Source of the DNA: Pyrinomonadaceae bacterium
Lineage (GTDB): Bacteria > Acidobacteriota > Blastocatellia > Pyrinomonadales > Pyrinomonadaceae
DNA length: 33,682 nt
NCBI GenBank assembly: GCA_019694345.1
Contig: JAIBCA010000142.1
Span: 1 to 33,682, forward strand
Reading direction: 5' to 3'
The translations under genes were made by a program, and so were the position numbers. How positions within the stretch are numbered: position 1 is the stretch's first letter; every line of letters begins with the position of its first letter. Shown piece after piece: positions 1 to 8,431 of this stretch. The notes below the pieces were generated by a model. That model was not told the origin of the DNA, made no database searches, and was given only the letters and a program-made list of their open reading frames with translations.

Positions 1-887
1 AATTCAGCGGGCTTGTCGATGAGCGGATCAGATCGATCCGGCGGTCGATACCGCGTAATGAAACGATCGATATTCCGCAAGGCGTGGTCGAGACCAATAA
101 CGTCTGGCTGCACGACGAGCTGGACCTATACGAAAAAGAGACCAATATCTCAAAACGCGATGTTATCGCCCGGCGGATCATAGAGAGGTTGCTCGGCATC
201 GAGGCCGGCATTGCCGAGTTGAACGCCGCCGCGGCAGGAGCGGCGTCAAAGGACGCCGAAAAGCAGAAGTTGGCTGAGATCCTACGACGACCGGAATATC
301 AGAAGCCGGCCGATGCGGGAGAAAGTTTGTTTCAGAAATGGCGGCGCGAGTTTCTCGAATGGCTGGCGAAGATGTTTCCCAGGGTCGCGATCGAGCCGTC
401 TGAGCCGTCGGGTACAAGTTCGCTTTCGATCATCCTGCAGGTCCTACTATACAGCCTGCTGGCACTGGGGCTGGGATATCTGCTTTACCGATTCCTGCCG
501 TTCTTTTCGACTCGATTCGGGGGGCGAAAGGGCAAGGCCGAAGGTGACCGGATCATTCTCGGCGAACGAGTAGCTGCCGATCAGACCGCTGCCGACCTTT
601 TTGCCGAAGCCGAAAGATTCGCCCGCGATGGCGAGCTGCGCCTGGCCATTCGCAAAGGTTACGTCGCACTATTATGCGAACTGGCCGATCGAAAGGTGAT
701 CGGACTCGCCCGTCACAAAACGAACCGAGATTACCTCGTGGATATGCGCAAAAAGACCGATCTGTTTGAAGGTATGAAGCGGCTGACGACCAGCTTCGAG
801 CGGCATTGGTACGGAGCTCAGACGGCGGATCGGCAAGAATGGGAAGACTTTTGCGAGCGTTACAAAAAGCTCGTTGGCGGTGCCTAG
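1..887 (+). CDS. DUF4129 domain membrane protein, 5' end missing
   Basis: The frame is open from base 3 with no stop, so the gene begins before the window; the GTG at 84 is only an internal codon. The visible part is an extracytoplasmic stretch, one membrane segment (about codons 113-133 counted from the GTG) and a C-terminal cytosolic DUF4129 domain with the usual pattern of an AEAERFARDGELRLAIRKGY-like helix, a HKTNRDYL stretch and a terminal FERHWYG segment. DUF4129 proteins are found with MoxR ATPases, DUF58 proteins and transglutaminases in what are thought to be envelope-associated complexes; the biochemical role is unknown. It is followed 9 bases later by the DUF4350 gene, so the two are probably cotranscribed. 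The family call is from the C-terminal pattern read by eye. Confidence 0.8.
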   Translation, partial: FSGLVDERIRSIRRSIPRNETIDIPQGVVETNNVWLHDELDLYEKETNISKRDVIARRIIERLLGIEAGIAELNAAAAGAASKDAEKQKLAEILRRPEYQKPADAGESLFQKWRREFLEWLAKMFPRVAIEPSEPSGTSSLSIILQVLLYSLLALGLGYLLYRFLPFFSTRFGGRKGKAEGDRIILGERVAADQTAADLFAEAERFARDGELRLAIRKGYVALLCELADRKVIGLARHKTNRDYLVDMRKKTDLFEGMKRLTTSFERHWYGAQTADRQEWEDFCERYKKLVGGA

Positions 888-896
888 ACGATACTG

Positions 897-2270
897 GTGA
901 AACAGAAATTTATCATTATCACAATATTTGTCCTGACGGCGGCGGCGCTCGTCGGGCTGAATGCCGCGTCCTACACCCAAAAACAGCAGACGCCCGAAAA
1001 TGAGGCGACGCCAAATCGATCATCCTTTAATCCCGGACCGACCGGCACACAGGCATTTTACACGCTGCTCACCGAGACCGGGCGCAAGGCGGTCCGGTGG
1101 CAGGAGCCGGCGGACAATCTCGTTGCCCGCAAGCGCGATGTTCCCGCGACATTTATCATTATTGGCCCGCTGAGGCGCGAATTTGGCGAGCAGGAAGTGA
1201 GCGGGCTAATGCGGTGGGTGTCGTCGGGAGGACGGCTGGTTTTGATCGATCGCGAGCCGGTCGAGAGCCTGGCGGTAACGAGTTCGAACTGGAAGGTCGA
1301 GGTCGCACCGCAGAATCTGCTGTCGCTTTTCGACACGGACCCGTCCGATCAGGCGGCGATGACCAAGTCAATGGCGGCGGTAAGACCGGCACAGCCGAGT
1401 GTGCTGACAAGCGGTGTTAACGCCGTTCAGTTTTCTCAGTTTGCGGCCGCGATCAAGATCGAATCGTTATCAGCTGCGGCCAAGAGCCCGGCGAACGTCG
1501 GGCCGCTGCCGAAACCGCAGCCCGCAAAGACGCCTGCAGCGGACGAAACCTCGCAGGACGAGTACACGGACGAGATGCCGTCAGAGCCCGGGCCGGTCAT
1601 CCATTTGGCAGCCGGCGGCCGCAACGTGTTGGCCGAAATGCCGTATGGTGCCGGAAAGGTCATCATCCTCTCGGACCCGTTCGTAATTGCCAACGGCGGG
1701 ATCGGCATCGCGGATAACGCACGTTTAGCGATCGATCTTGCCGAAAGCGGCGGCGGACCGATAGCGATCGACGAGTATCATCACGGTTACGGAGCAAATA
1801 ACAATAGGCTTTTGGAGTTTTTTGCGGGCACACCGGTCATCGCGATATTTTTCCAGTGTCTGGTTTTGGCGGGATTGGTCTTTTATTCCCGAAGCCGGCG
1901 ATTTGGCCGTCCGGTTCCGTACGCCGAGCCTGATCGGTTGTCAAAACTGGAATATGTCGGCGCTATGGCCGAACTTCAGCGTCGAACACGGGCGTTGGAT
2001 CTGGCCCTTGAAAATATCTACGGCGACTTCCGACGGCGGGCAGGTAAGCTGTTCGGATTGGACATTCACTCGGTGTCCCGCGGCGAACTGGCGGCGGCGA
2101 TCGCCGAAAGAACTTCGCTTGGCCGCACCGAGATCGAGAGACTCCTCGATAAATGCGAGGATATATCGGCCGGCGAGCGGACGAACGATCGCGAGGTCCT
2201 GGATTGTGTCCGATCGATCCGCAGGATCGAATATCGTCTGGGGCTGCGCAAGGAGCGGACTGAGAACTGA
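897..2270 (+). CDS. DUF4350 domain-containing membrane protein
   Basis: The start is GTG at 897, just after the upstream stop. The 457-residue protein has an N-terminal membrane helix (about residues 4-22), a periplasmic region that begins with the DUF4350-like FNPGPTGTQAFYTLL segment and resembles a GATase-like fold, a low-complexity Pro/Ala insert near residues 200-235, and a second membrane helix around residues 310-330 followed by a charged cytosolic tail. DUF4350 genes typically lie between DUF4129 and moxR genes, as here. Function is unknown; the association suggests a membrane or envelope complex served by the MoxR ATPase. The stop overlaps the next ATG by one base (TGATG), suggesting translational coupling to the TauE/SafE gene. 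Confidence 0.8.
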   Translation: MKQKFIIITIFVLTAAALVGLNAASYTQKQQTPENEATPNRSSFNPGPTGTQAFYTLLTETGRKAVRWQEPADNLVARKRDVPATFIIIGPLRREFGEQEVSGLMRWVSSGGRLVLIDREPVESLAVTSSNWKVEVAPQNLLSLFDTDPSDQAAMTKSMAAVRPAQPSVLTSGVNAVQFSQFAAAIKIESLSAAAKSPANVGPLPKPQPAKTPAADETSQDEYTDEMPSEPGPVIHLAAGGRNVLAEMPYGAGKVIILSDPFVIANGGIGIADNARLAIDLAESGGGPIAIDEYHHGYGANNNRLLEFFAGTPVIAIFFQCLVLAGLVFYSRSRRFGRPVPYAEPDRLSKLEYVGAMAELQRRTRALDLALENIYGDFRRRAGKLFGLDIHSVSRGELAAAIAERTSLGRTEIERLLDKCEDISAGERTNDREVLDCVRSIRRIEYRLGLRKERTEN

Positions 2271-3022
2271 TGCCGCTAACCGATCTGATATCGCTCGTCG
2301 CCATTTATCTTGTGACCAGTGCGGTCGGTGTGGTCACCGGCAGCAATTCGCTGATCGCCGTGCCGGCGATGTTCCAATTCGGCGTACCGGCGAGAGTGGC
2401 GGTCGCGACAAATATGTTCGCTCTGGTATTTATGTCGGTCGGCGGCACGATACCGTTTCTCCGAAACCGAACGATCGACGTCAGACGGATCTCGCCTCTT
2501 CTTTTGATAACGCTGGCAAGTTCGGCTCTCGGGGCGTTGCTCGTCGGATACATTACCGATCAGGGGCTGAAGCTGATAGTTTCGGCCGCGATGATAGCAG
2601 TTTCGATCTTCATTCTTGTCAAACGTGATTCGGGTATCGATCCGGAACAGGCGGTAACGAGACGGTCGCTGGCCATATCATTCGTTTTGACTTTCATTCT
2701 GGGCGTTTACGGCGGACTCTTCAGCGGCGGTTATGTGACGATCCTGACTGCGGTACTTGTGGCCTTTTTTGGGATGACGATGTCGCAGTCGGTCGCCTCG
2801 ACCAAGCTGATCAACGTCGTTTCGTCAACGATTGCCACCGCTGTATTTATGTGGCAAGGTTTAGTGGATTACAAACTCGGGGTGATCCTCGGCGTGACCA
2901 TGTTTGTCGGAGCGTTCATTGGCGCCCATTACGCGACCAAACTCAGCGACGTCTGGCTCAAGCGGATCTTTCTGGTGACCGTATTTCTGTTAGCGATCAA
3001 GACCCTTTACGATTATTTTTAA
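2270..3022 (+). CDS. TauE/SafE family membrane transporter
   Basis: This 250-residue, almost entirely hydrophobic protein has about eight membrane segments in two related halves, as in the TauE/SafE (DUF81) family of anion permeases linked to export or uptake of sulfite, sulfoacetate or other organosulfur anions. The typical N-terminal half motif is visible in the [17 protein letters not shown] stretch, and the second-half counterpart in [20 protein letters not shown]. The substrate cannot be read from sequence. The start is fixed by one-base overlap with the DUF4350 stop, and moxR begins eight bases after its stop. A transporter inside a DUF4129/DUF4350/MoxR run is unusual and may simply be an operon passenger. 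Confidence 0.85.
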   Translation: MPLTDLISLVAIYLVTSAVGVVTGSNSLIAVPAMFQFGVPARVAVATNMFALVFMSVGGTIPFLRNRTIDVRRISPLLLITLASSALGALLVGYITDQGLKLIVSAAMIAVSIFILVKRDSGIDPEQAVTRRSLAISFVLTFILGVYGGLFSGGYVTILTAVLVAFFGMTMSQSVASTKLINVVSSTIATAVFMWQGLVDYKLGVILGVTMFVGAFIGAHYATKLSDVWLKRIFLVTVFLLAIKTLYDYF

Positions 3023-3030
3023 CTTTTACG

Positions 3031-3984
3031 ATGCTTAATTACACACCCTCAACCGTTGCCCACATTGTCAACGAATTGCGTAAAACGATCGTCGGTCAGG
3101 ACGACGTTATCGAACAGATACTGGTGGCATTTCTCGCCGAGGGACATGCTCTGATCGAGGGCGTGCCGGGGACGGCAAAAACACTGATCATCAAGACTCT
3201 GGCCGCCGCCGTCGGGGCCGGTTATTCGCGGATCCAGTTCACGCCGGACCTGATGCCCTCGGATATCACCGGCACCAATGTGTTTAATATGCAGACGTCG
3301 GAGTTCACGCTGCGGCAAGGGCCGATATTTACCGATATCCTGCTCGCCGATGAGATCAATCGGACCCCGCCGAAAACGCAGGCCGCGCTGCTCGAAGCAA
3401 TGGAAGAAAGGCAGACGACGATCGATGGCGACCGGCACCAACTTTCGCCGATCTTCACGGTGCTTGCGACCGAAAATCCGATCGAATATGAGGGAACGTA
3501 TCCACTGCCTGAGGCTCAACTCGACCGGTTTTTGCTAAAGATACTGATCGATTATCCCGAACATTCCGAGGAAGCCGAGATCGTCGCGCGTTGGGACGCA
3601 GGTTTCAATTCGAGGCATTTTGAGCGGATGGATATCACGCCGCTCGGCGATCCGTCGGCGTTGCAGCAGTGCCGGATGGAGGTGCGAAATATGCGCACCG
3701 AACCAAGTGTCCAGAAATACATCGTTGAGATCGTTCGCAAAACGCGAAATCATGGATCGATCCTTTACGGCGCAAGCCCCCGAGCGTCGATCGCCCTGCT
3801 TTTGTGTTCCAAAGCATTGGCGGCGATCCGCGGCCGCGATTTCGCGACGCCTGACGACATTCGTGACGTCGCGCTTCCGGTCCTGCGCCATCGGCTGGCG
3901 TTGCGGGCCGAGGCAGAGTTAGACGGCTCGTCGGCCGACGTTGTGATCGCCGATATCATACGAACGGTCGAAGTGCCGAGATGA
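3031..3984 (+). CDS. MoxR family AAA+ ATPase
   Basis: A 317-residue MoxR ATPase, typical length for the family. Walker A is GVPGTAKT (residues 44-51), Walker B is ILLADEIN (103-110), followed by the family hallmark [16 protein letters not shown]; sensor 1 is [22 protein letters not shown]. MoxR proteins act as cytosolic ATP-driven chaperones that mature or remodel partner complexes, often with VWA or DUF58 proteins. I start it at ATG 3031 because the reading frame upstream of this lies inside the TauE/SafE gene, and the family N-terminus begins here ([20 protein letters not shown]). No DUF58 gene follows; the next gene is an ankyrin protein. Its partners upstream are the DUF4350 and DUF4129 proteins. 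Confidence 0.93.
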   Translation: MLNYTPSTVAHIVNELRKTIVGQDDVIEQILVAFLAEGHALIEGVPGTAKTLIIKTLAAAVGAGYSRIQFTPDLMPSDITGTNVFNMQTSEFTLRQGPIFTDILLADEINRTPPKTQAALLEAMEERQTTIDGDRHQLSPIFTVLATENPIEYEGTYPLPEAQLDRFLLKILIDYPEHSEEAEIVARWDAGFNSRHFERMDITPLGDPSALQQCRMEVRNMRTEPSVQKYIVEIVRKTRNHGSILYGASPRASIALLLCSKALAAIRGRDFATPDDIRDVALPVLRHRLALRAEAELDGSSADVVIADIIRTVEVPR

Positions 3985-3988
3985 TCTG

Positions 3989-5281
3989 ATGCACAGAAGG
4001 GCGAACTTACTGCTACTGATAGCGATCCTGTTCGCGGCGGCGAGTGTCTTTGCCGGCGGAAAAGTACCTGATTGGATCCTTCGCGAAAAATTTGTCCGTG
4101 CATGCGCCGACGGCGATACGGCCGCTGTTAAGCAATTGCTGGATCAAGGAGTCGCTCCTGACAGCCGCGATATGTTTGGCCAACCAGCGATATTCCGAGC
4201 CGTCGGCTGGAGGGCGGACTACGAAAAACAGGTCGAAATAATCAAGCTGCTGCTCGCGGCCGGGGTCGATATCAACACCCGAAATGAGTTTGGCAGTACG
4301 CCGATCTTTATCACCGCCGGAAACCACTACCGGCCGTCACCGCCTCACCTGTTTCTGTTGGCAAGCGGAGCGGACCGTGACGTAAAGGACTATTGGGGAC
4401 TCTTGTTCGAACAGCGGCCTGAATACTCGCTATTTGTTAAGCCAAAACCGGAAGAAGAGGCTTGGCGGCTATTGCTTGAGGGCGACCTCGGTCAACTCGG
4501 TCAAGAACAAGCAAAAATGCCGCGTCATTCCAACACGGCGACGTTCGGTATGGCGATGGCGTATTATGATGTCGATCTTCGCGTCCCGGACGGGTTTATC
4601 AATGAGTTTGACGTCGATGCCAATGGCGAAACACTTCTTTTTTACAAGGTGAGCAGGCTCCGTTTTGGGGCAAATGAGTTTGACGAACCAAATCCCCGCC
4701 TTGCTAACGTGCAAAACAACGCCGGCGAAACCGCACTGATAAAGGCCGCGATGTTCGACAATGACCTTTATATCCTGAAACTCGTCGGCATGGGGGCAGA
4801 TCCGAATATTCGCGACAAAGCGGGCAATACGGCACTCTGGTACTCGGCAAAATATGACTATTTTATGTCGACGCTCAACCTGCTCGGGGCCTCGGGTCAG
4901 GGATCAGCGGCCGCTGACGGAACGACGCCGCTGATACTCGCCGCCAAACTCGGCAATCTACGATCGGTCATGGCATTTGCGACGGCTAAGCAGATGGCCA
5001 AATCACCGCCGCCGAAGCCGCAGGTGCCAAAATACTATAAAGAAACGACCCAGACGATCCTGGCACGGATGCGGGCGATCGATCCTGACAGATCAGACGC
5101 GATCGGGCGAACTGCCCTAATGTACGCCGCCGAGGCCGGCCACGCCGATATTGTTAAGGCTTTGCTGATAATGGGGAGTTCGCGATCAAAACGCGATCTT
5201 AAAGGGAAGTCTGCCGCAGATCTCGCCCGGGCCGCCGGCAAAAACAACATTCTGAAGTTACTCTCCACAAGGACCCGTTAG
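3989..5281 (+). CDS. secreted ankyrin repeat protein
   Basis: The protein (430 residues) starts with a signal peptide (hydrophobic LLLLIAILFAAASVFA, probable cleavage near residue 22), so it should act outside the cytosol. Ankyrin-type repeats follow: two near residues 40-105 (GDTAAVKQLLDQGVAPDSRD, then IIKLLLAAGVDINTRNEFG), two to three near 245-330 (AGETALIKAA, AGNTALWYSA, DGTTPLILAA) and two near 370-425 (IGRTALMYAAEAGHADIVKA). The linker around residues 115-240 carries no clear repeat. Ankyrin repeats bind proteins; the ligand is unknown. ATG at 3989 lies four bases after the moxR stop, so it belongs to the same transcript. Its stop is two bases from the stop of the converging kinase-like gene. 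Confidence 0.85.
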   Translation: MHRRANLLLLIAILFAAASVFAGGKVPDWILREKFVRACADGDTAAVKQLLDQGVAPDSRDMFGQPAIFRAVGWRADYEKQVEIIKLLLAAGVDINTRNEFGSTPIFITAGNHYRPSPPHLFLLASGADRDVKDYWGLLFEQRPEYSLFVKPKPEEEAWRLLLEGDLGQLGQEQAKMPRHSNTATFGMAMAYYDVDLRVPDGFINEFDVDANGETLLFYKVSRLRFGANEFDEPNPRLANVQNNAGETALIKAAMFDNDLYILKLVGMGADPNIRDKAGNTALWYSAKYDYFMSTLNLLGASGQGSAAADGTTPLILAAKLGNLRSVMAFATAKQMAKSPPPKPQVPKYYKETTQTILARMRAIDPDRSDAIGRTALMYAAEAGHADIVKALLIMGSSRSKRDLKGKSAADLARAAGKNNILKLLSTRTR

Positions 5282-5283
5282 GT

Positions 5284-6822
5284 TCATTCTTCGGCCGGCT
5301 TTTTGACCACAGCGGCCGGTTTTTTCGGCTTGGCCGGATCGGTCTTTGGTTTTGTGGTGTCAGACGCCGGACCCGAGGGTGCAGCAGCCGGCGTTGCGGA
5401 CGGATTCGGCGTTCCGGTTGGTTTGACCGAGGTGTTTGCCGACGGAGTTTTGGGGGTCGGCGTCGCCTTTGGCGTCGTTTCTTCGGTTTGCGGAATCGGC
5501 ACCAGAATTACGCCGCCTTCGTTCGGCATGAATACGCTGCCGCCGTTTGGGTCCACCGTGACGGTCTGTCCGCCAGGCGGTATGTACTGCGGGGGCTGCG
5601 GGCCGCCGACCGGCGGGCCGGGCACGACCGAGCCCGAAAGCGGAGCTCCGGCCGGCGGCATTCCGCCGTTGGCCCACGCATTGAAGCCGTCCCCGCCAGG
5701 GATCGTTCCCGGCAATTCCATCGAACTGTTGGGAACAAGCGAAGCGTCGCCAAGGTCGCCGAGTTTGGTAAGTGCATCCTCCTGGGCTCCGGTCGCCGGA
5801 TTGATCGGCTGAACGGGTAAACTGTTTGCGTCGGGGGCGAGGCTCGCGGTCGGATTGGTCTGGCGGACCGTTGTCACATATATCAATGCTGCGGCCATGA
5901 TGACAACACCGGCGATCGCGATGGCCGCGGTCTGCCATTTGCTGCGGCCGGCAGCTGTGGCTGCCGCCGTTTGGGCAACGGACACTGCCGGGATGTCAAC
6001 GCCGATCTCGCTGCCGATACGGGCAAGATCCTCTTCGAGATCAGCCATCGATTGATATCGCAGATCGGGATTGCGGGACATCGAACTCAATATGATCGGT
6101 TCGATCTGCGGATGGAGGTCGTGCCTGAACGCCGATAGTGGCGGAGGCGGTTCGGCGGATTGCCTCGCGATCATATCGGCAGGTGTGCTGCCGCTGTAGG
6201 GGCGTTCGCCCGCAAGCATCTCATAGAGCATCACACCGAGCGAGTAGATATCGGACCTTTCGTCAAATGTCGGGGGAACGGCGCATTGCTCGGGCGAAAG
6301 GTACCCGGCCGCTGACATTGAGTTGCGGGCATGTGTGCGAGCTCCGAAATCAAACACCTTTGCAAACACTCCGGACTCGCTGTCAACAAAGACCTTATCC
6401 GGATTCAGGCCGCCGTGAACCAAACCGGCTGAGTGGGCCGTCGATAGAGCAGAAGCGGCCTGTTTGGCGATCGATATTGCGTCCGCGACAGACATCTGGC
6501 CACTCTCGCGGAGCAATGCCGACAACAAGCCGCCGTCCGTCCCCTCGTAAACCGAGTGCGGCGTGCCGTGATCGTCAAGACCGATCTCTAAATTGTTTAG
6601 TATATTTGGATGTGTTACCGCGGCGGCGGCATTCTCATCGCGCAAAAAGCGGTCCACGTAACGCTGGTCAATGGCCATCGCCGGGGCCAGGGTCTTGATG
6701 GTAACAGGCACGCCTGTTCCGAGGTTGATGCCACGATAAAAATCGCCGACCTCGGTCTCGCGGATCAACGAATCGATCCGGTATTTACCCGCAATAATTT
6801 TTCCTATTAGATCGCCGATCAT
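5284..6822 (-). CDS. Ser/Thr kinase-like membrane protein, probable pseudokinase
   Basis: The layout is an N-terminal protein kinase fold (about residues 13-270), one membrane helix (297-316) and a Pro/Gly/Thr-rich extracytoplasmic tail. Kept kinase features are the beta-3 lysine in VTIKTLAP (K43), a helix-C glutamate (E63), the DFG motif (D158-G160), SPEQC in place of APE, and DERSDIYSLG. However, the catalytic loop reads VHGGLNPDKV where active enzymes have HRDLKPxN, so the catalytic Asp is Gly138, the Lys is Asn140 and the Asn is Lys143. The glycine-rich loop is also degenerate (IRETEVGDFYRG). I infer a signal-transducing or binding protein without normal phosphotransfer. ATG 6822 is preferred to the adjacent TTG at 6825. 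It stands alone, downstream of the atp terminator. Confidence 0.85.
   Translation of the reverse strand: MIGDLIGKIIAGKYRIDSLIRETEVGDFYRGINLGTGVPVTIKTLAPAMAIDQRYVDRFLRDENAAAAVTHPNILNNLEIGLDDHGTPHSVYEGTDGGLLSALLRESGQMSVADAISIAKQAASALSTAHSAGLVHGGLNPDKVFVDSESGVFAKVFDFGARTHARNSMSAAGYLSPEQCAVPPTFDERSDIYSLGVMLYEMLAGERPYSGSTPADMIARQSAEPPPPLSAFRHDLHPQIEPIILSSMSRNPDLRYQSMADLEEDLARIGSEIGVDIPAVSVAQTAAATAAGRSKWQTAAIAIAGVVIMAAALIYVTTVRQTNPTASLAPDANSLPVQPINPATGAQEDALTKLGDLGDASLVPNSSMELPGTIPGGDGFNAWANGGMPPAGAPLSGSVVPGPPVGGPQPPQYIPPGGQTVTVDPNGGSVFMPNEGGVILVPIPQTEETTPKATPTPKTPSANTSVKPTGTPNPSATPAAAPSGPASDTTKPKTDPAKPKKPAAVVKKPAEE
5292..5325 (+). terminator. intrinsic terminator for the moxR-ankyrin operon
   Basis: CGGCCG at 5292-5297 and again at 5313-5318 (a self-complementary hexamer, so the copies pair) flank a 15-base loop and are followed by a run of six T at 5320-5325. 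It is placed 11 bases after the ankyrin stop and lies inside the 3' end of the convergent kinase-like gene, where the same bases encode an Ala/Lys/Pro-rich tail. Read as a plus-strand terminator; not tested by folding software. Confidence 0.5.
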
Positions 6823-6915
6823 CAAATATTAGAACGGTTTCAACGCCGGCAAGTTGCACATTTTTACCGCGAACCGCTGTTAATGTTGTATCACAACGTG
6901 TGGCCAAACTAAATA

Positions 6916-6945
6916 CGGACGAGCCTCGGTCCCGAGGCTCGTCCG
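6916..6945 (-). terminator. strong terminator of the F0 ATP synthase operon
   Basis: A perfect 14-base inverted repeat (CGGACGAGCCTCGG at 6916-6929 and its complement at 6932-6945) with a two-base centre lies 25 bases past the atpE stop. On the minus strand it is followed by an A/T-rich TATTTAGTTT tract. It ends the long minus-strand run and separates atpE from the kinase-like gene. Confidence 0.8.
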
Positions 6946-6970
6946 CAAGTTGTTCTGATCAGACTTTGAA

Positions 6971-7285
6971 TTAGAGCTTAACGAAGACGATAAGCAGTGC
7001 GAACAGCACGAGTGACTCAATAAGAGCCAACGCGATGATCATCATCGTCTGAACGGTGCCGGCAGCACCGGGGTTACGGGCGGCACCTTCGGCGGCACGC
7101 GAACCGACGAGGCCCTGAGCGATACCTGCCAAGCCGGCAGCCAAGCCGAAACCGATGCCGCCGCCGATTGCCTTAGCCGCCAGAACGGTCGATTCATTAT
7201 CGGCAGCACCTGCCTGAGCCATCGCGGGAATAGCCGTCAAGGCCAGTGCGAGCGTTGCAAAAAATACGTATTTCAATTTGTTCAT
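6971..7285 (-). CDS. atpE: ATP synthase F0 subunit c with signal-like N-terminus
   Basis: Subunit c forms the rotating membrane ring of F-type ATP synthase. The two-helix hairpin is clear: a glycine-rich helix 1 (GGGIGFGLAAGLAGIAQG), the polar loop ARNPGAAG (69-76), and helix 2 carrying the ion-binding glutamate in ALIESLVLF (E90). Unusually, the 104-residue protein begins with a hydrophobic extension ending AMAQA (residues 1-25) that looks like a cleavable signal peptide; the mature hairpin would be about 80 residues, the usual size. The start at ATG 7285 is set by AGGAG six bases upstream. Counting from the loop proline, Q57, E90 and S91 fall where Q32, E65 and S66 sit in Na+-binding rings. 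It follows atpB after a 226-base gap. Confidence 0.95.
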   Translation of the reverse strand: MNKLKYVFFATLALALTAIPAMAQAGAADNESTVLAAKAIGGGIGFGLAAGLAGIAQGLVGSRAAEGAARNPGAAGTVQTMMIIALALIESLVLFALLIVFVKL

Positions 7286-7291
7286 CTTTAT

Positions 7292-7296
7292 CTCCT
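7292..7296 (-). promoter_or_regulatory. Shine-Dalgarno of atpE
   Basis: On the minus strand AGGAG lies six bases before ATG 7285. It decides between this start and in-frame upstream codons that would add 40 residues of unrelated sequence. Confidence 0.75.
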
Positions 7297-7484
7297 GTTT
7301 TATCAAATAGAAGCTGACGGATTCGAAATTCAAAAACCTGCTCGCGGGGTATAAGTTCGCCTCACTTCCGGTATGCACATGGATTTTATACTCCGTAGAG
7401 TCCAAGGCTCCTGATGCGTGCGGGCATAGTTGCTATAAAACGCAAGTTCTCAAATGTCCGAAGCTCGTCGTCTTCGGGGTTATC

Positions 7485-7505
7485 GAGGCCCAAAGATCAG
7501 GCCTC
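7485..7505 (-). other. stem-loop in the atpB-atpE intercistronic region
   Basis: GAGGCC (7485-7490) and GGCCTC (7500-7505) form a six-base stem with a nine-base loop, seven bases beyond the atpB stop. No T-run follows on the minus strand, so it looks more like an RNA stability or processing element than a terminator. The rest of the 226-base gap (7286-7511) shows no gene and no convincing promoter to my eye. Confidence 0.35.
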
Positions 7506-7511
7506 AGATCC

Positions 7512-8417
7512 TTATGCGTGAGCTGCGACGGCTTCGCCGTGAGCTTCAACGCCGTGCTCGTCATCGTGTTCATCGTGATGAGCGTGCGAAACTTCGCCAA
7601 GATAGATCGTGGACAAAAGCGTGAATACGAACGCCTGAACAAATGCCACGAAAACGCCGAGCAATGTCAGCACCAGCGGCAGCACGAAGTGCGTGATCGG
7701 CGGTGCCAGATTGGTGATCTCGACAAAGACCTTCTCGTCCGAGAACATGTTCGCGAAAAGTCGAACGCCGAGCGTGAACGGCCTGATCATGTTACTGATC
7801 AACTCGATGGCAAAGATCAGCGGTGTGATGATCAACGTCAGCAAGAAAGGCAGTTTGGGCCCGGCAAGGTGTCCAAGATGCTTGAGCAGGCCGTTCTCGG
7901 CAATACCGACGTAGTTATAGTAAACAAATGACGAGATGCCGAGTGCAAAGGTGACGTTGACCGACGCCGTCGGCGACATGAACATCGGGAACTGACCCAT
8001 CAGGTTCGAGACGAGGATCAGGATGGCGAATGTCGCAACAACGGGGAAGTATTTGAATCCGTGTTCGCCAACGATGCTGACGACCAGGCCCTTGATGGCC
8101 AAAAAGCCAGCTTCGAGTGTCAACTGGCCCGGTTTGGGGTCGTCCTCGGACAATTTGCCTTTGAGCAAACGGACCGCGACGATCGTCAGGATACAGGCGA
8201 TCACAAACATGATCGTGTACCATGGGATCGCGTTCTCAGGTGAGTACTCCGAGGCAAACACCTTTTCGGGCGTGGTACCGAATTTCTTGAAGAACGCCAC
8301 CCAGAACGGACGCGTATAAGCCATCTGGAAATGATAGATCGGCTCGCCAACGTAGTGGTTAATAAACTCCACGATCAATGGCGTATGGTGTCCGCCGCCT
8401 TCTGAAAATAAAAACAT
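7512..8417 (-). CDS. atpB: ATP synthase F0 subunit a
   Basis: Subunit a provides the half channels through which ions reach the c-ring. The 301-residue protein has the family's membrane helices and the invariant arginine in RPFTLGVRLFANM (R219, equivalent to E. coli R210), plus the conserved PTASVNVTFAL and ELISNMIRPF stretches. The N-terminal 60 residues are an extracytoplasmic extension, and the C-terminus is a His/Asp/Glu-rich tail (about residues 277-301) that could bind metals or simply be soluble. ATG at 8417 is 14 bases after the atpI-like stop. It is the third F0 gene of the atpZ-atpI-atpB-atpE set. Confidence 0.96.
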   Translation of the reverse strand: MFLFSEGGGHHTPLIVEFINHYVGEPIYHFQMAYTRPFWVAFFKKFGTTPEKVFASEYSPENAIPWYTIMFVIACILTIVAVRLLKGKLSEDDPKPGQLTLEAGFLAIKGLVVSIVGEHGFKYFPVVATFAILILVSNLMGQFPMFMSPTASVNVTFALGISSFVYYNYVGIAENGLLKHLGHLAGPKLPFLLTLIITPLIFAIELISNMIRPFTLGVRLFANMFSDEKVFVEITNLAPPITHFVLPLVLTLLGVFVAFVQAFVFTLLSTIYLGEVSHAHHDEHDDEHGVEAHGEAVAAHA

Positions 8418-8431
8418 CGCTAAAATTCCCG

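Noticed and set aside
2851..3030. Upstream extension of the MoxR reading frame
   Set aside because: It lies within the TauE/SafE coding sequence in another frame and has no family similarity; ATG 3031 gives the normal MoxR start.
5303..5812. Gly/Pro-rich plus-strand frame opposite the kinase tail
   Set aside because: Antisense of the Pro/Gly-rich tail; composition mirrors the true gene and no start signals are present.
7286..7405. 40-residue N-terminal extension of subunit c
   Set aside because: The AGGAG at 7292-7296 and the signal-like start at 7285 fit much better; the extension is unlike any c-subunit.
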